From assembly GCA_013407085.1 (NCBI GenBank), contig JACCGJ010000232.1, forward strand, positions 1 through 64,000: a stretch of 64,000 nucleotides of DNA, written 5' to 3'. The position numbers and the translations under genes were made by a program. The notes beneath the pieces are model-generated. The model ran no database searches and was not told the DNA's origin. It was given only the letters and a program-made list of their open reading frames with translations. The DNA is from Atriophallophorus winterbourni (taxonomy: Eukaryota; Platyhelminthes; Trematoda; Plagiorchiida; Microphallidae). Shown piece after piece: positions 1 through 11,760 of the stretch. Positions within the stretch are counted from its first letter, which is position 1, and every line of letters starts with the position of its first letter.

Positions 1-2155
1 TATGAGGTAGAGTTTCAGCAAGCTCCTCCTATCCTCGTACGCGAGTTGGCGCATTCCACAAACCATCTTAGTGCCCCTCCTTTGTACCCTCTCCAAGGAG
101 TCGCATTCGCCTTTGGACTGAGGAAATGCAACAGGTAGCCCATATTCCAACAGAGGAAGTATGTACACAGAGAAAAGTGTCTGGAACATTTGCGGGGTAA
201 CGGACGCAAAGGAACGCCGAATCGCCCAGAGCATTCTGGTAGCGCTGCCTATTCTCCGACAAGTGTCAGCCTTCGACTTCAAGGAATCCATAACCAGAAT
301 ATCTAAGTCTTTTTCGACCATCACCGCTCTAATAGGCTCATCTCCAAGAATGTATTCACCACCAGTGTTATCGGAGTTTATGCGCATGACCACTGTCTTG
401 TCCTCATTGATAGGTAGTGACCAGCGATGTGTCCAAATGACTAAGTCATCAACTGCTTGTTGCAGTTGCTTGTGGCCATCGCAGGAACTGACAGAGGCCC
501 ACAATCTGAGATCATCCGCGAATAAAAGAGAATCGATCGCTACCGCGTCCGGAATATCATTTACGAAAACTTTGAATAACGAATGGGCCAAGGACAGATC
601 CCTGCGGCACTCCGGAGCCTGCTTTCATCTCTGAAGACAAAACTCCATTCACCTCGACACGGTTTGACCGCCCTGAGATGAATGCCTCGATCTATTTAAG
701 TGGACAACCCTGAATACCCAAACCCTCCAGCTTGACGAGCAATCAGCGGTGGGGCACGCGGTCAAACGCCTTACTAAATTCGATAAAAATGACATCGACC
801 TCTTGACCAGAATCAGTCAAAGCACACCAACTTTCTCGCGCCAGGAGCAGATTACATACGCATGAGCGATTTTTGGTGAATCCATGTTGTTGTGGACACC
901 AACGCCCACACTCCAAAAGAAAGTGCTCTAATTTCCTCTTGATCAACTTCTCTAAAATTTTACCGATCACAGAAGTCAATGTGACCGGCTCGTAATTAGC
1001 GGGACTACTAGGGTTTCCACTCTTACACATAGGTTTAATAATACCCTGTTTCCATTCTTGTGGCAAGAGCCCTAATGATACCGATTTTGTAGAAAACATG
1101 GCTAGCGGAACGCACAACACTTCTGATAGTGCTGGTAAAACCAACGGATGAATACCGTCTGGTGCTAGCGCGGATTGTGTGTCCAACTGTTCCAACAGGA
1201 GTCTAACAGTCTCTACATCTGCATCAAGATCAGACAGCACCTCACTGTTATTAGAGACAGAAGGTGGATCACTGTCTTCTAGACAGTGGCGTACAAAGTT
1301 TTCTAGCTTGCCGATAATTGTCATAGTCAGTGGCGTTTTCCCGACTTACGGATGTCGACCAGAGCTTTTGACGTTGCAGCAAAAGTTTCCTTATCTCCTT
1401 ATCAAACCAAGGGGTACCTTTCGCCTTACGACGACGTGTGGACAACGGAACAGCCACCTCAATAACTGTCAAAATGTTATTACGGATCACCAGCCAACAA
1501 TCTTCAACATCAGCTGCTCGATCAAAAGACCAATCGAGAGATGAAGCAACATCCGGTAACCTACCCGCGTCTGCCTTCCAAAAATTTCTTCTGGGAATCT
1601 GATCATGTACCCAGCCAGTGTTGCGTTTCCACATAAAACCTAAAGTGGCATGGTCACTGCAGCCTAATGGAGCTTCAGTCCGACGCTGAGTAATATCGGA
1701 CTGCGTAGAGTGAATACCAAGTCCAAAATAGACTCCCACCCAGTAGGGCCTACTTTGGTCGGATGGGAAACGTGCTGTACGAGGCCCACATCAACCACAG
1801 CGTCCAATAAGTCCCGCTCGAATGACCCAGAACCTTCATCTAGCGAAGTCCAATCAATACTAGGAGCATTGAAATCCCCCATAATCAAGCAGTTTGAGGA
1901 TCTACCATACTGACATATCTGTGATATCGGAGTATCTGCCTGAGTATTGGGAGAACGATAAACGACACCTATCGTGGCAAATGAAGCTGCAGTCCTTATA
2001 CGGCACCATATACTCTCAGCCATACCGGCAGAATACTGGAAGCGAGCCAACACTGCGACGGAAATATGTTGTTGGAAATATAAGGCAACCCCACCACCGA
2101 TTTTAGCGTCTAATCGATCCGATCCGTCACCGCAATGATCGCTGGAGGGTCCCAT
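1..2155 (-). pseudogene. CR1-like retrotransposon ORF2 (endonuclease + reverse transcriptase), frameshifted
   Basis: Read on the minus strand this is an ORF2 of a CR1-like non-LTR retrotransposon, broken into several frames. An endonuclease/exonuclease/phosphatase (EEP) domain lies at 2155-1664 (motifs GVVYRSPN and IMGDFNAPSIDW) and continues in another frame at 1739-1600 with its SDHATLGF end. A basic linker follows. Reverse transcriptase begins at 1324-743 (APDGIHPLVLPAL, ANYEPVTLTSVIGKILEKL, FSKAFDRVPH). At about 630-595 the motif GVPQGSVLGPF is followed by a frameshift, after which VFVNDIPDAVAIDSLLFADD continues the palm domain with its catalytic Asp pair. The C-terminal part (LFSVYILPLLEYGLPVAFPQ, LERVQRRGTKMV) runs off the left edge. 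The frame changes near 1740, 1320 and 600 mean no full-length protein. Clade assignment is by motif recognition only. Confidence 0.88.
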
Positions 2156-2213
2156 CTAATCCGATCAAAGAGTTCATCCAGTTTGTTTCTCAAGCTTCTA
2201 GCATTAAAATATA

Positions 2214-3190
2214 TCAATTTTGAAGATCCAGATTCCTCCGAATGCATATCGTCAGAGGTTGCCAACGAACTTTTGGCCTCATCCTCACAACCCGAAAATC
2301 CACAATGCGCAAGTTAGTTTCACCTGAAGCTCTGCGCTCGCTAATTTCCTGAGTAGCTTTTCGCATCTTCACACGATCTTCCGGAGAAAGATCAAGCAGT
2401 AATCGAAGTTCACTACCCTTTAACCTGTAACCCCTCTTTAGCAGTGAGGCCACTTGCTCAACAGAGTCTAACACAATCTTTAGCGGTCTTGGGCGATCTC
2501 CTGGCGCTGGCCTGCGGCCTAGAGGGAACACTGTGCGTACCGTTAAACTCTTTTCACCTTCGTCGAAAAGGGGGGCAAGAGCAGAATTTAAGAACTCGCG
2601 TTCCTGTTTAACCCTGTCTATCGCCAAAGCACCTGTTTGCTCCGGCGCATTGTAAAGAATGACTCAGGATTGTCTACTCTCAACAGTCGTGAAGCCCTGG
2701 TGTTTCTTCTTTATAGTTTTATCTAGCTTTGATGGTTGCTGGACCTCTTTGGCCTCAAGAACGTTCGTTTCACCGGTGAAACTAATTCCGTTTTTGGAAC
2801 CGAGTAAAGACGAGGAAGCCACTTCCGCAAAGGTGTGCACATCTTAAGATTGCACGCAGACTTGTTGTACACAAGATGTGTGGTGGTTATCCATCTTCGA
2901 GGGTGAGCCACTATCTACAATACTCCCATCAATACCTTCAGAGGTCTTAGCAGGAGCCGTATCAACTTGAAGCTGAGTACTTGCGAGCTTGAAACCAGTC
3001 GGTGGAAGGCATATCTTACATATCGTGCGAATGATATCGCATGAATTCTTCTGAAGCCAACGATACATCTCCGGCTTTATTAAACCACATCGAATATGTA
3101 TCCACATTGAACAAATTTCACATTGAACAGCTTCAACGTTATTGGCAACCTGTTTGGAACAAACCAGACAAGAATCCCAGAGTGAGCAGC
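2214..3190 (-). pseudogene. CR1-like ORF1 with PHD-like zinc motif
   Basis: This stretch lies directly upstream, in the minus sense, of the EEP-RT ORF2 and is probably the same element's ORF1. At about 3175-3010 one minus frame reads a Cys/His cluster: C-x2-C (CLVC), C-x2-C (CEIC), H-x2-C (HIRC) and, some 20 residues on, C-x2-C (CKIC). That spacing resembles a PHD/RING-type zinc finger; WIHIRCG matches the usual W-x-H-x-x-C core. A second charged segment at 2627-2214 (start AIDRVKQEREFLNSALAPLF) is rich in Arg, Glu and Leu and includes the stretch LLLDLSPEDRVKMRKATQEI; it may be a coiled-coil or RNA-binding part. The two parts are in different frames. PHD fingers in ORF1 are known for CR1/L2-group elements, which supports the assignment. 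Confidence 0.65.
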
Positions 3191-3329
3191 GGAGCCTCCA
3201 TTCTCTTGAGGCTTCCTTGCAGTCGGTGCTGCATGATCTCCTTTTGCAGATTTACGAGTCGTAACCAGGTTCAAATCCGTTGAAAATAGAATAAAAGTTC
3301 TTGTAATAATCTTGAAATAGATCGGCTAT

Positions 3330-3625
3330 CCACAACAATATCTTCTTCTTCTTCTTTTCGATAAACGACATGGGGGCGAGCCCTTGTTTAGCCGCATCTC
3401 TTTATATCAGCAACATAGTCCAGGAGAACCTCAGTTGAAGAAATCCTGTCCAGTGTTGTTCAGCTTTGCCTTGATTACAGGCAATACCTTATCCAAAAGT
3501 TGCTTGAATTGGTTTTCAGAGCTTGCTGAGATAACCTCTTCCGGAAGCGCATTCCACAAGTTAACAATTCTTGTTAAGAGCGTGAATCCCTGTGGTAGGC
3601 GTAGTGTCCTTCGTTTTTGAAGCTT
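3330..3625 (-). mobile_element. 3' tail of a CR1-like element with GAA microsatellite end
   Basis: The minus strand encodes the typical end of a CR1/L2-type ORF2 at about 3600-3430 (GFTLLTRIVNLWNALPEEV, then FKQLLDKVLPVIKAKL), followed by a stop, about 70 bases of 3' UTR and a run of GAA repeats at 3340-3358. A terminal microsatellite is the usual 3' end of CR1-group elements. The copy is strongly 5'-truncated. It is a different subfamily from the neighbours on either side. Confidence 0.7.
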
Positions 3626-3790
3626 TCCAGTTCAGTTCAGTTCAGTTGCACAGGACAGTAAATGGCGAACGAGCCATTCGAGCGTCCAGAATTTCTTTCG
3701 GTGAAAAGCTGCAGAGAAGCAACCACCACCTGCCAAAGCGTTTATTCATATTGTGATTTGGATATCCTCGACGATCGCGAGGCCACGGGA
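3620..3790 (+). repeat. SINE-like dispersed repeat, copy 1, with GTTCA run
   Basis: A short GTTCA/TTCAG run leads into the block TTGCACAGGACAGTAAATGG, then a GAGC-rich stretch. Related sequence recurs at 5726-5925, 8430-8625, 12255-12430 and 27605-27665, plus the copy-B counterparts. No coding potential is seen. It is non-autonomous in appearance; whether it is a SINE, a MITE or the UTR of a larger element cannot be told here. Confidence 0.55.
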
Positions 3791-3959
3791 TTTTCCGGGT
3801 TGTATTTAGGAAGCACCTCGTTATGAATGATGCTGGAAAGATAAGAATACATTTCTCTTCACCAGCACGGTTAGAGGTCAGCTAGAGAAGAGTTGTGTAA
3901 TAAACAAACAGAACTTTAGCATTTACTTACTTACCAAACAACGCTAAAAATAGTGAACT

Positions 3960-5060
3960 ACCTAATCTTGCATAAAAATTAGGGGTAGAATTCGGGAAAA
4001 AGCTTACCCCAGATGCGGTCCAAACCCTGCTTTAAACTTGCGACAGAACTGCAGGATATAAGTTCTTCTGGAAGCCGGTTCCAGAAATTTACCACTATGA
4101 GGCTGAAAAAGTTTTCCTGGAGTCTAGTCTACATCGCTCCTTAGCAAGTTTGAATGAATGCCCCCGGAAGCCCAGCTCGGGACTTAAGGCAAAGAAGTCG
4201 GTCATGATAACGCCACTTAACCCCTTTAAAATCTTGAAGGTTTCAATTAAGTCACCTCTCAAACGACGGCGCCTAAGTGAAAAAAGATCTAGGGACTTTA
4301 GGCGTGCAGCGTAAGGTTTCCCTCGCTGACCCTCAACCATGCGAGTTGCGAGACGCTGTACGCTTTGGAGTTGAACGATATCCTTCTTGTAGTAAAGGCA
4401 CCACGCCTGAACACAATATTTTTAAATGCGGCCGAACTAATGCCTTGTAAAGGGGCAGGAATACATCGAGTCTTCTACTGGATAACACGGATCTCAGCCG
4501 AAAGAGAACTTTGCGAGCACGTTGAGCAGCAGCGGCGCATTGGTCCTCCCATTTGAAGTCAGTCCTAACTAGTACTCCTAAATCCTTAATACGCTGGGTG
4601 GCGCTAACAGTGAGAGAATTGCCCGACACCTGAACTGAAATCTTATCAACCAGTGCTGACAAGAGTTGGCTCTTATTAAGGTTCAGTGGGAGGTCCCACT
4701 GGTATGACCATTTTATGACCCGTTCAAGGTCGTGCATCAAGGTATCTTCATCCGTTGATTCGATGAATTTTACATCATGCGCGAAAATGGAGCATAGGCA
4801 CTTCAATGCAGAGGACAAGTCATCGATGGAAATCAGGAATAGAAGAGGACCGAGTACCGAACCTTGGGGTACACCACTGATCTCGTAGGTTTGATTCGAC
4901 AGCGTAGATCCTACCCTAACTCGGAATGTCCTACCTGTACGAAAGGCCTTTATTCAAGCAAGTAGACTACCCCGGATGCCTTTTGCTGCTAGCCTAATCT
5001 CTAGAAGGCGAGATTTAAGGAATCAAACGCCTTGCTGAAGGCTAGGTAGAGCGCTTCGAC
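3960..5060 (-). pseudogene. CR1-like reverse transcriptase remnant, C-terminal half
   Basis: Minus-strand RT of a second CR1-like subfamily. From 4860 downward it reads the end of the palm region (LFLISIDDLSSALKC, then SIFAHDVKF in place of the usual FADD motif), the thumb/connection (DLPLNLNKSQLLSALVDK, IKDLGVLVRTDFKWEDQC, YKALVRPHL), then in another frame [17 protein letters not shown] at 4340-4095. The ORF ends near 3982 with NFWNRLPEELISCSSVASLK. FAHD instead of FADD and several frameshifts mark it as dead. The same subfamily recurs at 27623-29400, diverged by roughly 10-15% by eye until about 5060/28980, where the two loci become almost identical. Confidence 0.85.
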
Positions 5061-5061
5061 T

Positions 5062-5530
5062 GCTTCCCTTCATCCATCATTTTAGCGGCGGTATTGTAGA
5101 ATCTAAGAAGATCAGGCGGGCAGGATCTACCCATAAGAAATCCATGTTGAGTTACACTCAGTGGAGAATGCTGACAAAGATGCTGACAGATTTTCTCATC
5201 AGTAGTTTTTCAAATACTTTTGTGACGATGCTAGTCAGGCTGACAGGTCGATAGTTTCCAAGCGTGGACCTACAACCAAATTGGTGTATTGGTACTATTA
5301 TGACTTTTTTCCTCACACTGGGAACTACTCTCAGGTTCAAGCATGAATTGAAGATCTCACATAAATATTCTGAAGCATACCCAAACCCTGAATGTCCTAC
5401 CTGTAAGGAATGCATATATCCGAGCAATTGGATTACCCATAGGACTTTTGCTGCAAGCCTAATCTCTAGAATGCGGTGCTTTACGGAAGCAAAAGCCTTG
5501 CTGAAATCTGGGTAGATGGCTTCATTCGGG
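5062..5530 (-). pseudogene. CR1-like reverse transcriptase remnant, N-terminal part, rearranged
   Basis: On the minus strand 5427-5158 encodes RT domains 1-2 (VIIVPIHQFGCRSTLGNYRP, VSLTSIVTKVFEKLL). Sequence at 5520-5388 repeats the RT segment found at 5053-4921 (nucleotide blocks GAATGTCCTACCTGTA and AGCCTAATCTCTAGAA occur in both), so domain 3-4 sequence sits both before and after domains 1-2. This order is not that of an intact RT and indicates recombination between element copies. Copy B has the same arrangement at 28983-29451, so it predates the duplication. Confidence 0.75.
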
Positions 5531-5725
5531 AATTGTGATAAACTGATACTTTAACATTTTGGCGCATCCTGCACATTGGATTTCATATCTTCAACTATTC
5601 TGTCTGGATTTATCTCAATATCGTTGTACTTCACTGGAACTTTCTTTGGACAATGGCTGTTATGGTCTCTTACTGAGTTCATCCAGTCTGTCTTGTATTT
5701 TGTGTAGCGCAGACTTTATTTTGGT

Positions 5726-5925
5726 TTAATACAATTTCAATTTAGTTGGCACACGACAGTAAATTACTGATAAGTCGATCGAGCGTCAAAAATGTTTGTC
5801 GTCAGAAAGCTTCTCAGAAGTGCTCAGCACGGCTGAAATTATTTTTTTGTTCTTTGGTAGAATGGTCGTGTGCGACTGGCGATGATAGGTCAGGGTTCAT
5901 CCAGACCTGGTCAGTAAATTTAAAT
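5726..5925 (+). repeat. SINE-like dispersed repeat, copy 2
   Basis: This begins with TTGGCACACGACAGTAAATT and contains CGAGCGTCAAAAATG and, near its end, GGTCAGGGTTCATCCAGACC. It aligns over about 170 bp with 8430-8625 and over about 110 bp with 12255-12430. There is no coding capacity. Copy B counterpart: 29647-29846. Confidence 0.6.
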
Positions 5926-8429
5926 GGATCATATAAGCAACTATTACCAGTTAAACTATCTGATTTACGATTCACAGATGCTTGTTGGCGCTTCCTGACA
6001 TTTTTAGCTCCGATGTGTCTATAGGTCTTCGGTTTAAGAAGTGAACTGGCATTTTCCGAGTAAAGAATACTGCCTAAGGTTCAGCGAAATAATGTTCAAA
6101 CCTGGGACCTAAAGAAACAGAACACTTCTGAGCGTAAAATAACTGTTTAGAATACGTTCGAGGATTAGGGTTAGCAGTAGCTTGTTTTCAGTAACAGGTC
6201 AAACTATATGGAGCAGGTAAGAACAGCGTGCTTAACATACTGTGTAGTTGCTTATTGTAATTCTGTTCATGATTCATGCGGATACTTTCAAGTAAATCCA
6301 CACGATGTAGTTAAAAATCATTGCACAGTGAAGTAAAAATACTTGAAGGGGTTTTGCAAATCTAATACACCCCGCGAGAATAAATATTGTATCGACTAAT
6401 TTTGTTGAAGGATGAAAATAAGAAAATCGCTCCATTGAATATCCCTCTTTACTCTAGATCCATAAATCGTGAATCAAAAAACTATCATGGGTTTATTCAT
6501 TCAAACTATCTAATATTGTAAATTAAAAAATCTTCTACGTATTATAAAACTCCATGTATTAACTAAGAATAAGTCTAAGCAACCAGCCCACTTTATAAAA
6601 TTATTACACTAAGTAGTATATGCTGAACTTTGGTTGACATGATGGGAATCTGCATGAAATCAGCGGAAAACCTTGAGACAGCCATCGCTTGCGAACATAT
6701 ATTCGACCATCTATAAATGCATGATAACAATTTCAAACAACGTTTATAAACTTTTGAACTATGGCATAATTATAACCGAAACAATACGGTGGTTGTTGAA
6801 AGTACGTGCGTTCAGAGTAGTTCAATACAACAAATAGTTGCCCCGTTCTGAATAATCCTCAAGTCACAATGAAACACGAACTCTAGTGGATGTGATGTAA
6901 GGCATGCCATAGAAAAATAATCAGATTTACAGAAAATCCATTGCTAAAAATATAGACGATGGATAAATTCCTCAGAGACATGGGAAACGAATTTGTTCCA
7001 AGAAACCTGGAAGTAACAACGCAGATATTGAAAATAAAGAAAAATCTCGAGAAAATGTTACAGAATCGAGAGATCCTCATAAGACCTGTACGAAGAAAAT
7101 GCAATTTTGAAATAAAAATGTTTGTTCGGAGATTTAGCCTAATTTTCAAACGATGTTAAACGCATATATATTATTAAGCAGATCAATCGATCAATGATTT
7201 ACAATGTTCACGTCTAAAACTATAATGAAATGAACCAATATAAAATGAGCAATGTAGAACCGGATCAGCATATCCGATATGGTGATCAATGAAAAATTTT
7301 CGTCGTTAAAAATGTCTTCATTTGTGACCAATTAAGTTGAATGAGTTCTTAATTCATTAAGTACAAATCACTTTTCGGCGTAGAATTCTTACCATCAATC
7401 TAATATTATTTCCATTTACACATATGTAGATGGTTTTTGATAGTGTATAATTCCAGTCGCTTTTGAGGCTTATTCTTAGTTCAGCGGGGTTGCATTCAGT
7501 TCCGCTCCGACTTAGTTTTATTTCGTGTAGGAAAAAGAATTTAAATGCGATTCCGGTCAAATACTATTCCAAACTAATTTCATTACCTAATGGCTAAATT
7601 TATCTAAACCCCAATTTAACGTTGCAAAAATTTATATTGTTATTATTTTTCTTAGATATCACAGTGAACACGAACGGGGAATATACAAGCATAGCCTATT
7701 ATGTAGGAATCCATAATACACTTCTTCATTATTTATGTATTGAACACTTCCTAAAAACTAGTCTCGGTTTGTTCGTTCCGCAGCATAGCAAATAGAACGC
7801 AACTTCCATTTTGTTATAAAAAACAAAGGAAACGGTCAGAATATATGTTTGAAATACACAAAATTTGTATCGTGAATGCTTTTCGTTTGAGTTGAAATTG
7901 ACTGCAGTTAATTCTCTTTTAAACTATTAGACACGCAACATGCATTAACTCTGTTTACCAATAGGTGATGGGAACACTCCCATTTACTATTCACAGGTAC
8001 AAACATCTTTGCTTCCTGGAGATAAACCTGGTGTAGGCGGGTGTTATCAAGCACAAATCAGACAGATTTTTGGCACTCGTTTCAACTTGGTTGAATATCG
8101 CCCCGTGATAACGTAACAAAGATTATATTTTTGTAATTCGCTATAATTGGTAGTAAACGAGATGATTATTGATACATTTGACATGCTTTGTAGCGGTAAG
8201 TGTAGAAAAAAAGATGAACACAACATTATTAATCAATGGGAACTGCTTTGAGCAGTGTTTTGAAATGAAAACGTGAGCAACGAAATTTCAAGACGAACGA
8301 GCAGCCATCACAACAAAAGGAAGCCCACGAAATGTTTGCATGAAATAGCAGCCGATCCATATACAATAAAAAAATGAATTAGTGTTCGCAGCGCAGATCA
8401 CAACTTTGCCATTAAATTTTAATTTATTT
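5926..8429. other. Noncoding AT-rich DNA
   Basis: No supported gene. The short open frames (for example 6959-7159 and its antisense) have no recognisable motif or splice context. Single-base differences from copy B are very few (for example around 6020-6105 and 6836-6896). Confidence 0.6.
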
Positions 8430-8625
8430 ACTGCAGTTCACTTGTCCCAGGACTTTAAATGGTTGATATACCAATCGAAAATCCATAAGTGCTGTTGTTA
8501 AAAAGCTCCCAATGTGCGTATACCACTGCTAAATTTGGTTTATGTTCTTCGGTAGCATCGTCGTATAAGACAGGGGATGGTATGCCAGGGTTATCCAGAC
8601 CATCCTCAGATAGACGGGTTTTTGT
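8430..8625 (+). repeat. SINE-like dispersed repeat, copy 3
   Basis: Diverged relative of 5726-5925: the blocks GGACTTTAAATGG, TGTTCTTCGGTAGCATCGTC and CAGGGTTATCCAGACCATCC line up in order. There is no coding capacity. Copy B counterpart: 32351-32546. Confidence 0.55.
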
Positions 8626-8843
8626 AATATGGACTAGAAAATAAAGGAAAGGGTTCCTGTTTATCAAAGAGTTGAATGGATGACTCGAGAAAAAATTGTG
8701 CGTACATTTGGAATGTGATATTTCATAATTGCGGTTTTTCTAGCAGTTTCGTTGTGTTTTTAATAGTAGTAAAAAGCTTACAATATTAAATATGTAAAAC
8801 ATTTTCATGCCATATTTATCGATAGCCAACCCAAAATATCCGT

Positions 8844-9107
8844 TTGAAAGTCAGGTACACGCTCATGCTACGAAATATAGAAACGGCTTTTGAACGCGCC
8901 TACCTGTTATGCATGGTGATAGTCTTCAGAAAGCGTTGGAGGTCGGAGTACCTACCACTGCTACCGACGAGAAAGAAGTGGATAAATCGTAAACGGAATT
9001 TCCGGGTTACGGATATAGTACTAGTGAACATAGTTGAGGGCCAAGAACATACTTGGCCACTAAATATTGTTGCCGATATTCGCGTGAGCGAAGATAATCT
9101 AGACTAG
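8844..9107 (+). pseudogene. BEL/Pao retrotransposon fragment (DUF5641-like end of Pol)
   Basis: An 87-residue frame carries RWRSEYLPLLPTRKKW followed by NFRVTDIVLVNIVEG, HTWPLNIVADI and a stop after VSEDNLD. This order (W-x-x-EYL-x-x-L-x-x-R-x-KW, then a V-x-DIVLV strand and a WPL motif) is that of the small domain that closes the BEL/Pao integrase region (DUF5641). Nothing else of an LTR element is recognisable around it: no protease, RT, RNase H, zinc finger or LTR pair. It is a short relic. Copy B has an identical frame at 32765-33028. The family call rests on motif recognition and would need a profile search. Confidence 0.72.
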
Positions 9108-9119
9108 ATAATCTAGTTC

Positions 9120-10020
9120 TCACCAAAATGGTTTAGCCACCCGTGATATACGAAAAATTTGTCTGCTGAAAGAACCTCAAGGATACGAAAGGATCGGAGG
9201 ATGGCGAGGCGGCGCAAAAAGTGCAAGCTCAAACCTAATGAAGGGCCTGGAGCAAAGCTTGAGGACGTGGTAAGTCTACGTTCGGCTAACATTTTCGGTT
9301 TAAAAACCGCAGATGTCCAGTGATAGCAATGTGGCGTGCGACTGGCCACTCAATAAATTCACTTCCCGTTGTGACTTTTGCGTTTAATAGGAGCAGGAGT
9401 AGTTGGATGAAGGGGCGGAAACAATCAGTTAGTATCATCCCTTACTCAGCTTTAGAAGAAATTTGGCTGGCGGTTTAAATGACGTAATTTTTGTGTCAAA
9501 TTCCCTCCTATTATCTACTTCAACAATTTGATTCTTTATAATTTTGTATTTTTCTTTATCCTCCATTGTTTTATGTACACATTTCCGTTATTGTCCTAAT
9601 CACTTATACATTACATTTTTTATTGTAATAAGTCATATTAATTGATGGCCATGAAAATCCACATATTTTGCCTGTTGTTTTTGAAGAAAACAAGCAAATT
9701 GTTATTCATTGTATTGTTTATCTTCTCGGGATTGGCTAGGTTAATTGCTTGTTGTTTGGAACATTTGAGCACTTTTGTCTCACATCATATGTACAACAAG
9801 CTACAGTTGATGTTTGCCCATTGATGTTTTCTATTAATCCTGTAAACTTCAATGTAGTTTAACCGAATCGTCGTTTAGATTTTGGAAAACAAAGAAACGG
9901 GTTGTCTACTTGTTAAAAAAAAGTCTCTAGTCGACACACTCGCCACTCAGACAACGGTGCGCAAATGTGATGAAACCTAAATTAATTGAACATTCAATTT
10001 ACCGAATCTGAGAAGCAGTA
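9120..10020. other. Noncoding DNA
   Basis: No gene, RNA or repeat supported. The 9642-9824 frame is a hydrophobic 60-residue chance ORF without flanking signals. Confidence 0.5.
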
Positions 10021-11760
10021 TCATTCACCCAGAACACACCCTCGAACGCGCATTCAGTGATTTTTTGGACGATATTCTTCTTCATAACCACATTGCTTGT
10101 AATACCAGATACCGCGGAATCCATATGCCTTCACTCTTGGATCTCGTTCTGACAAGACGAAATTGCTATCGGTGCTTACGAAAGTCCACTGAGACTAAGC
10201 GATCGTCGTAATCCAGTTTGACTATCTGCCAACCGAAAATCAGCAAAGTGCATAGGTTTTGGGAATGGTTAATATCTAAACACAAGAATTCAATTGAAGT
10301 GAGCTCTAAATTTGTCCCCAGGAACTCAAGAAATAAACATCAAATGTAAATTAAGAAGATAAATTCGTAAGTGGTTAACGGTATGAAACATTGCGTGGAG
10401 ACACCATCGGCAAAACCCATCATCAGAGACCTGGAAAACATTCCGTTTCATGCAGAAAGAAGTAAACAAATGTATCATCAAAGATAAGTTGTACTTCCAA
10501 AAAGAGAAATCACGCATTATAGAGCTCAACCCCAAAATATTTTATCGTATGGTTAACGATCAAGCTAATGTGAAACCAGGAGTTGTGTTCGTAAAAACGT
10601 CAGCTGAACCAACAACAACTGCATCAGAAACTGCTGAAGCTTTAGCCACGTTTTATTCATGTGTATTCAGCTCGAGAGAATATGCAATAACATCCGAAAT
10701 CAAACCACTTCAAACACCGTTGCCATCAGTGAAATAAATTTCACGTCGAAACGAGTCCTTCAAGCCTTATTTAATCTTAAAACCGGAAAGTCTCCTGGGA
10801 CCGATGGATTTACCTCGCTAATATTATATCAATGTGCAAATTTGCTATACAAACGACTCATTCCTATTCGAACAAACACTGACAAATGAAGTGATTCTTA
10901 CAGATTGGCGACGCGGAATAATTTCTCCTGTTGATAAAGGTGGATATCGTTTCGATGTTTCTAATTACCGACCCGTTACTCTGTTAGCTGTCATTTCAAA
11001 ATTATTCGAGCGCCCCATAGTTGAGTATCTAATGAACATTTCGGAAGTAATCAGTTGCTTTCGAGAAAACAGCTTGGATTTAGACGTAATTATTCCTGTT
11101 TGTCTAACTTAATGATAACACTGGATGTTTGGACAAAATCGGTAGATAAATGGCAAGAAATACACGCCTGCTACTAAGATATATCAAACGCATTTGTTTG
11201 TGTTGACCATACGCTTCTACTGCAGAAGCTTGAAAGGTTGGGTATAACTGAAAAGTTGTTGAATTGGGTAAATGATTTCCAAAAACATCGCGATAACAAG
11301 GTTGACGTTGCATTAGCGAAACCAATCGCAGCAACCAGCGGAGTTCCCTATAGTTCAGTCTTGGTCCAATTCTGTTTCTGGTTTATGTCATTGAAGTACC
11401 GTAAATTGTTCAATGTAACATTTCGTTATTTGCAGACGACATAAAGATATGGCTTTGCATCCTTAGTCCATAAGACTGCCTGCTATTATAAAAAAGATAT
11501 TGATACGCTTCACAGCTGGTCGTTGAAGAACAAACTGTCGTTCAACTTTAACAAATGCAGGCTCATGAATGTGAGGAATCGAGTAGAGTTCACATACGAT
11601 ATAGGTCCACACGTCCTTGAAAATAGTAGTGAAGAAAATGATTTATGTGTCTGGAAATGTTCCAGTTTAAAAACCTTACTTCTAACACCGCCTTCGTATA
11701 TGTGTTCGAACAACTTATTGATGTCAGCCTCATGTAGCGTTGACATACAAATTTCCATCT
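10021..11760 (+). pseudogene. CR1-like endonuclease-RT remnant (plus strand)
   Basis: A heavily decayed plus-strand ORF2. The EEP end is at about 10040-10180 (HTLERAFSDFLDDILL, then SLLDLVLTRR). A linker region follows at 10450-10735 (EKSRIIELNPKIFYRMVNDQ). RT domains are spread over three frames: GKSPGTDGFTSLILYQCANL near 10790, ILTDWRRGIISPVDKGGYRF and VSNYRPVTLLAVISKLFERP at 10895-11010, then LERLGITEKLLNWVNDFQKH and TSGVPYSS (usual SGVPQGS) at 11230-11360, a frameshifted palm near 11430, and LSFNFNKCRLMNVRN near 11540. Several stops and frameshifts are present. Copy B retains only the part up to 10429 (as 33942-34350); the rest is deleted there. Confidence 0.85.

Noticed and set aside
6160..6180. 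Telomere-like TTAGGG
   Set aside because: Only a single TTAGGGTTAG occurrence, no array.
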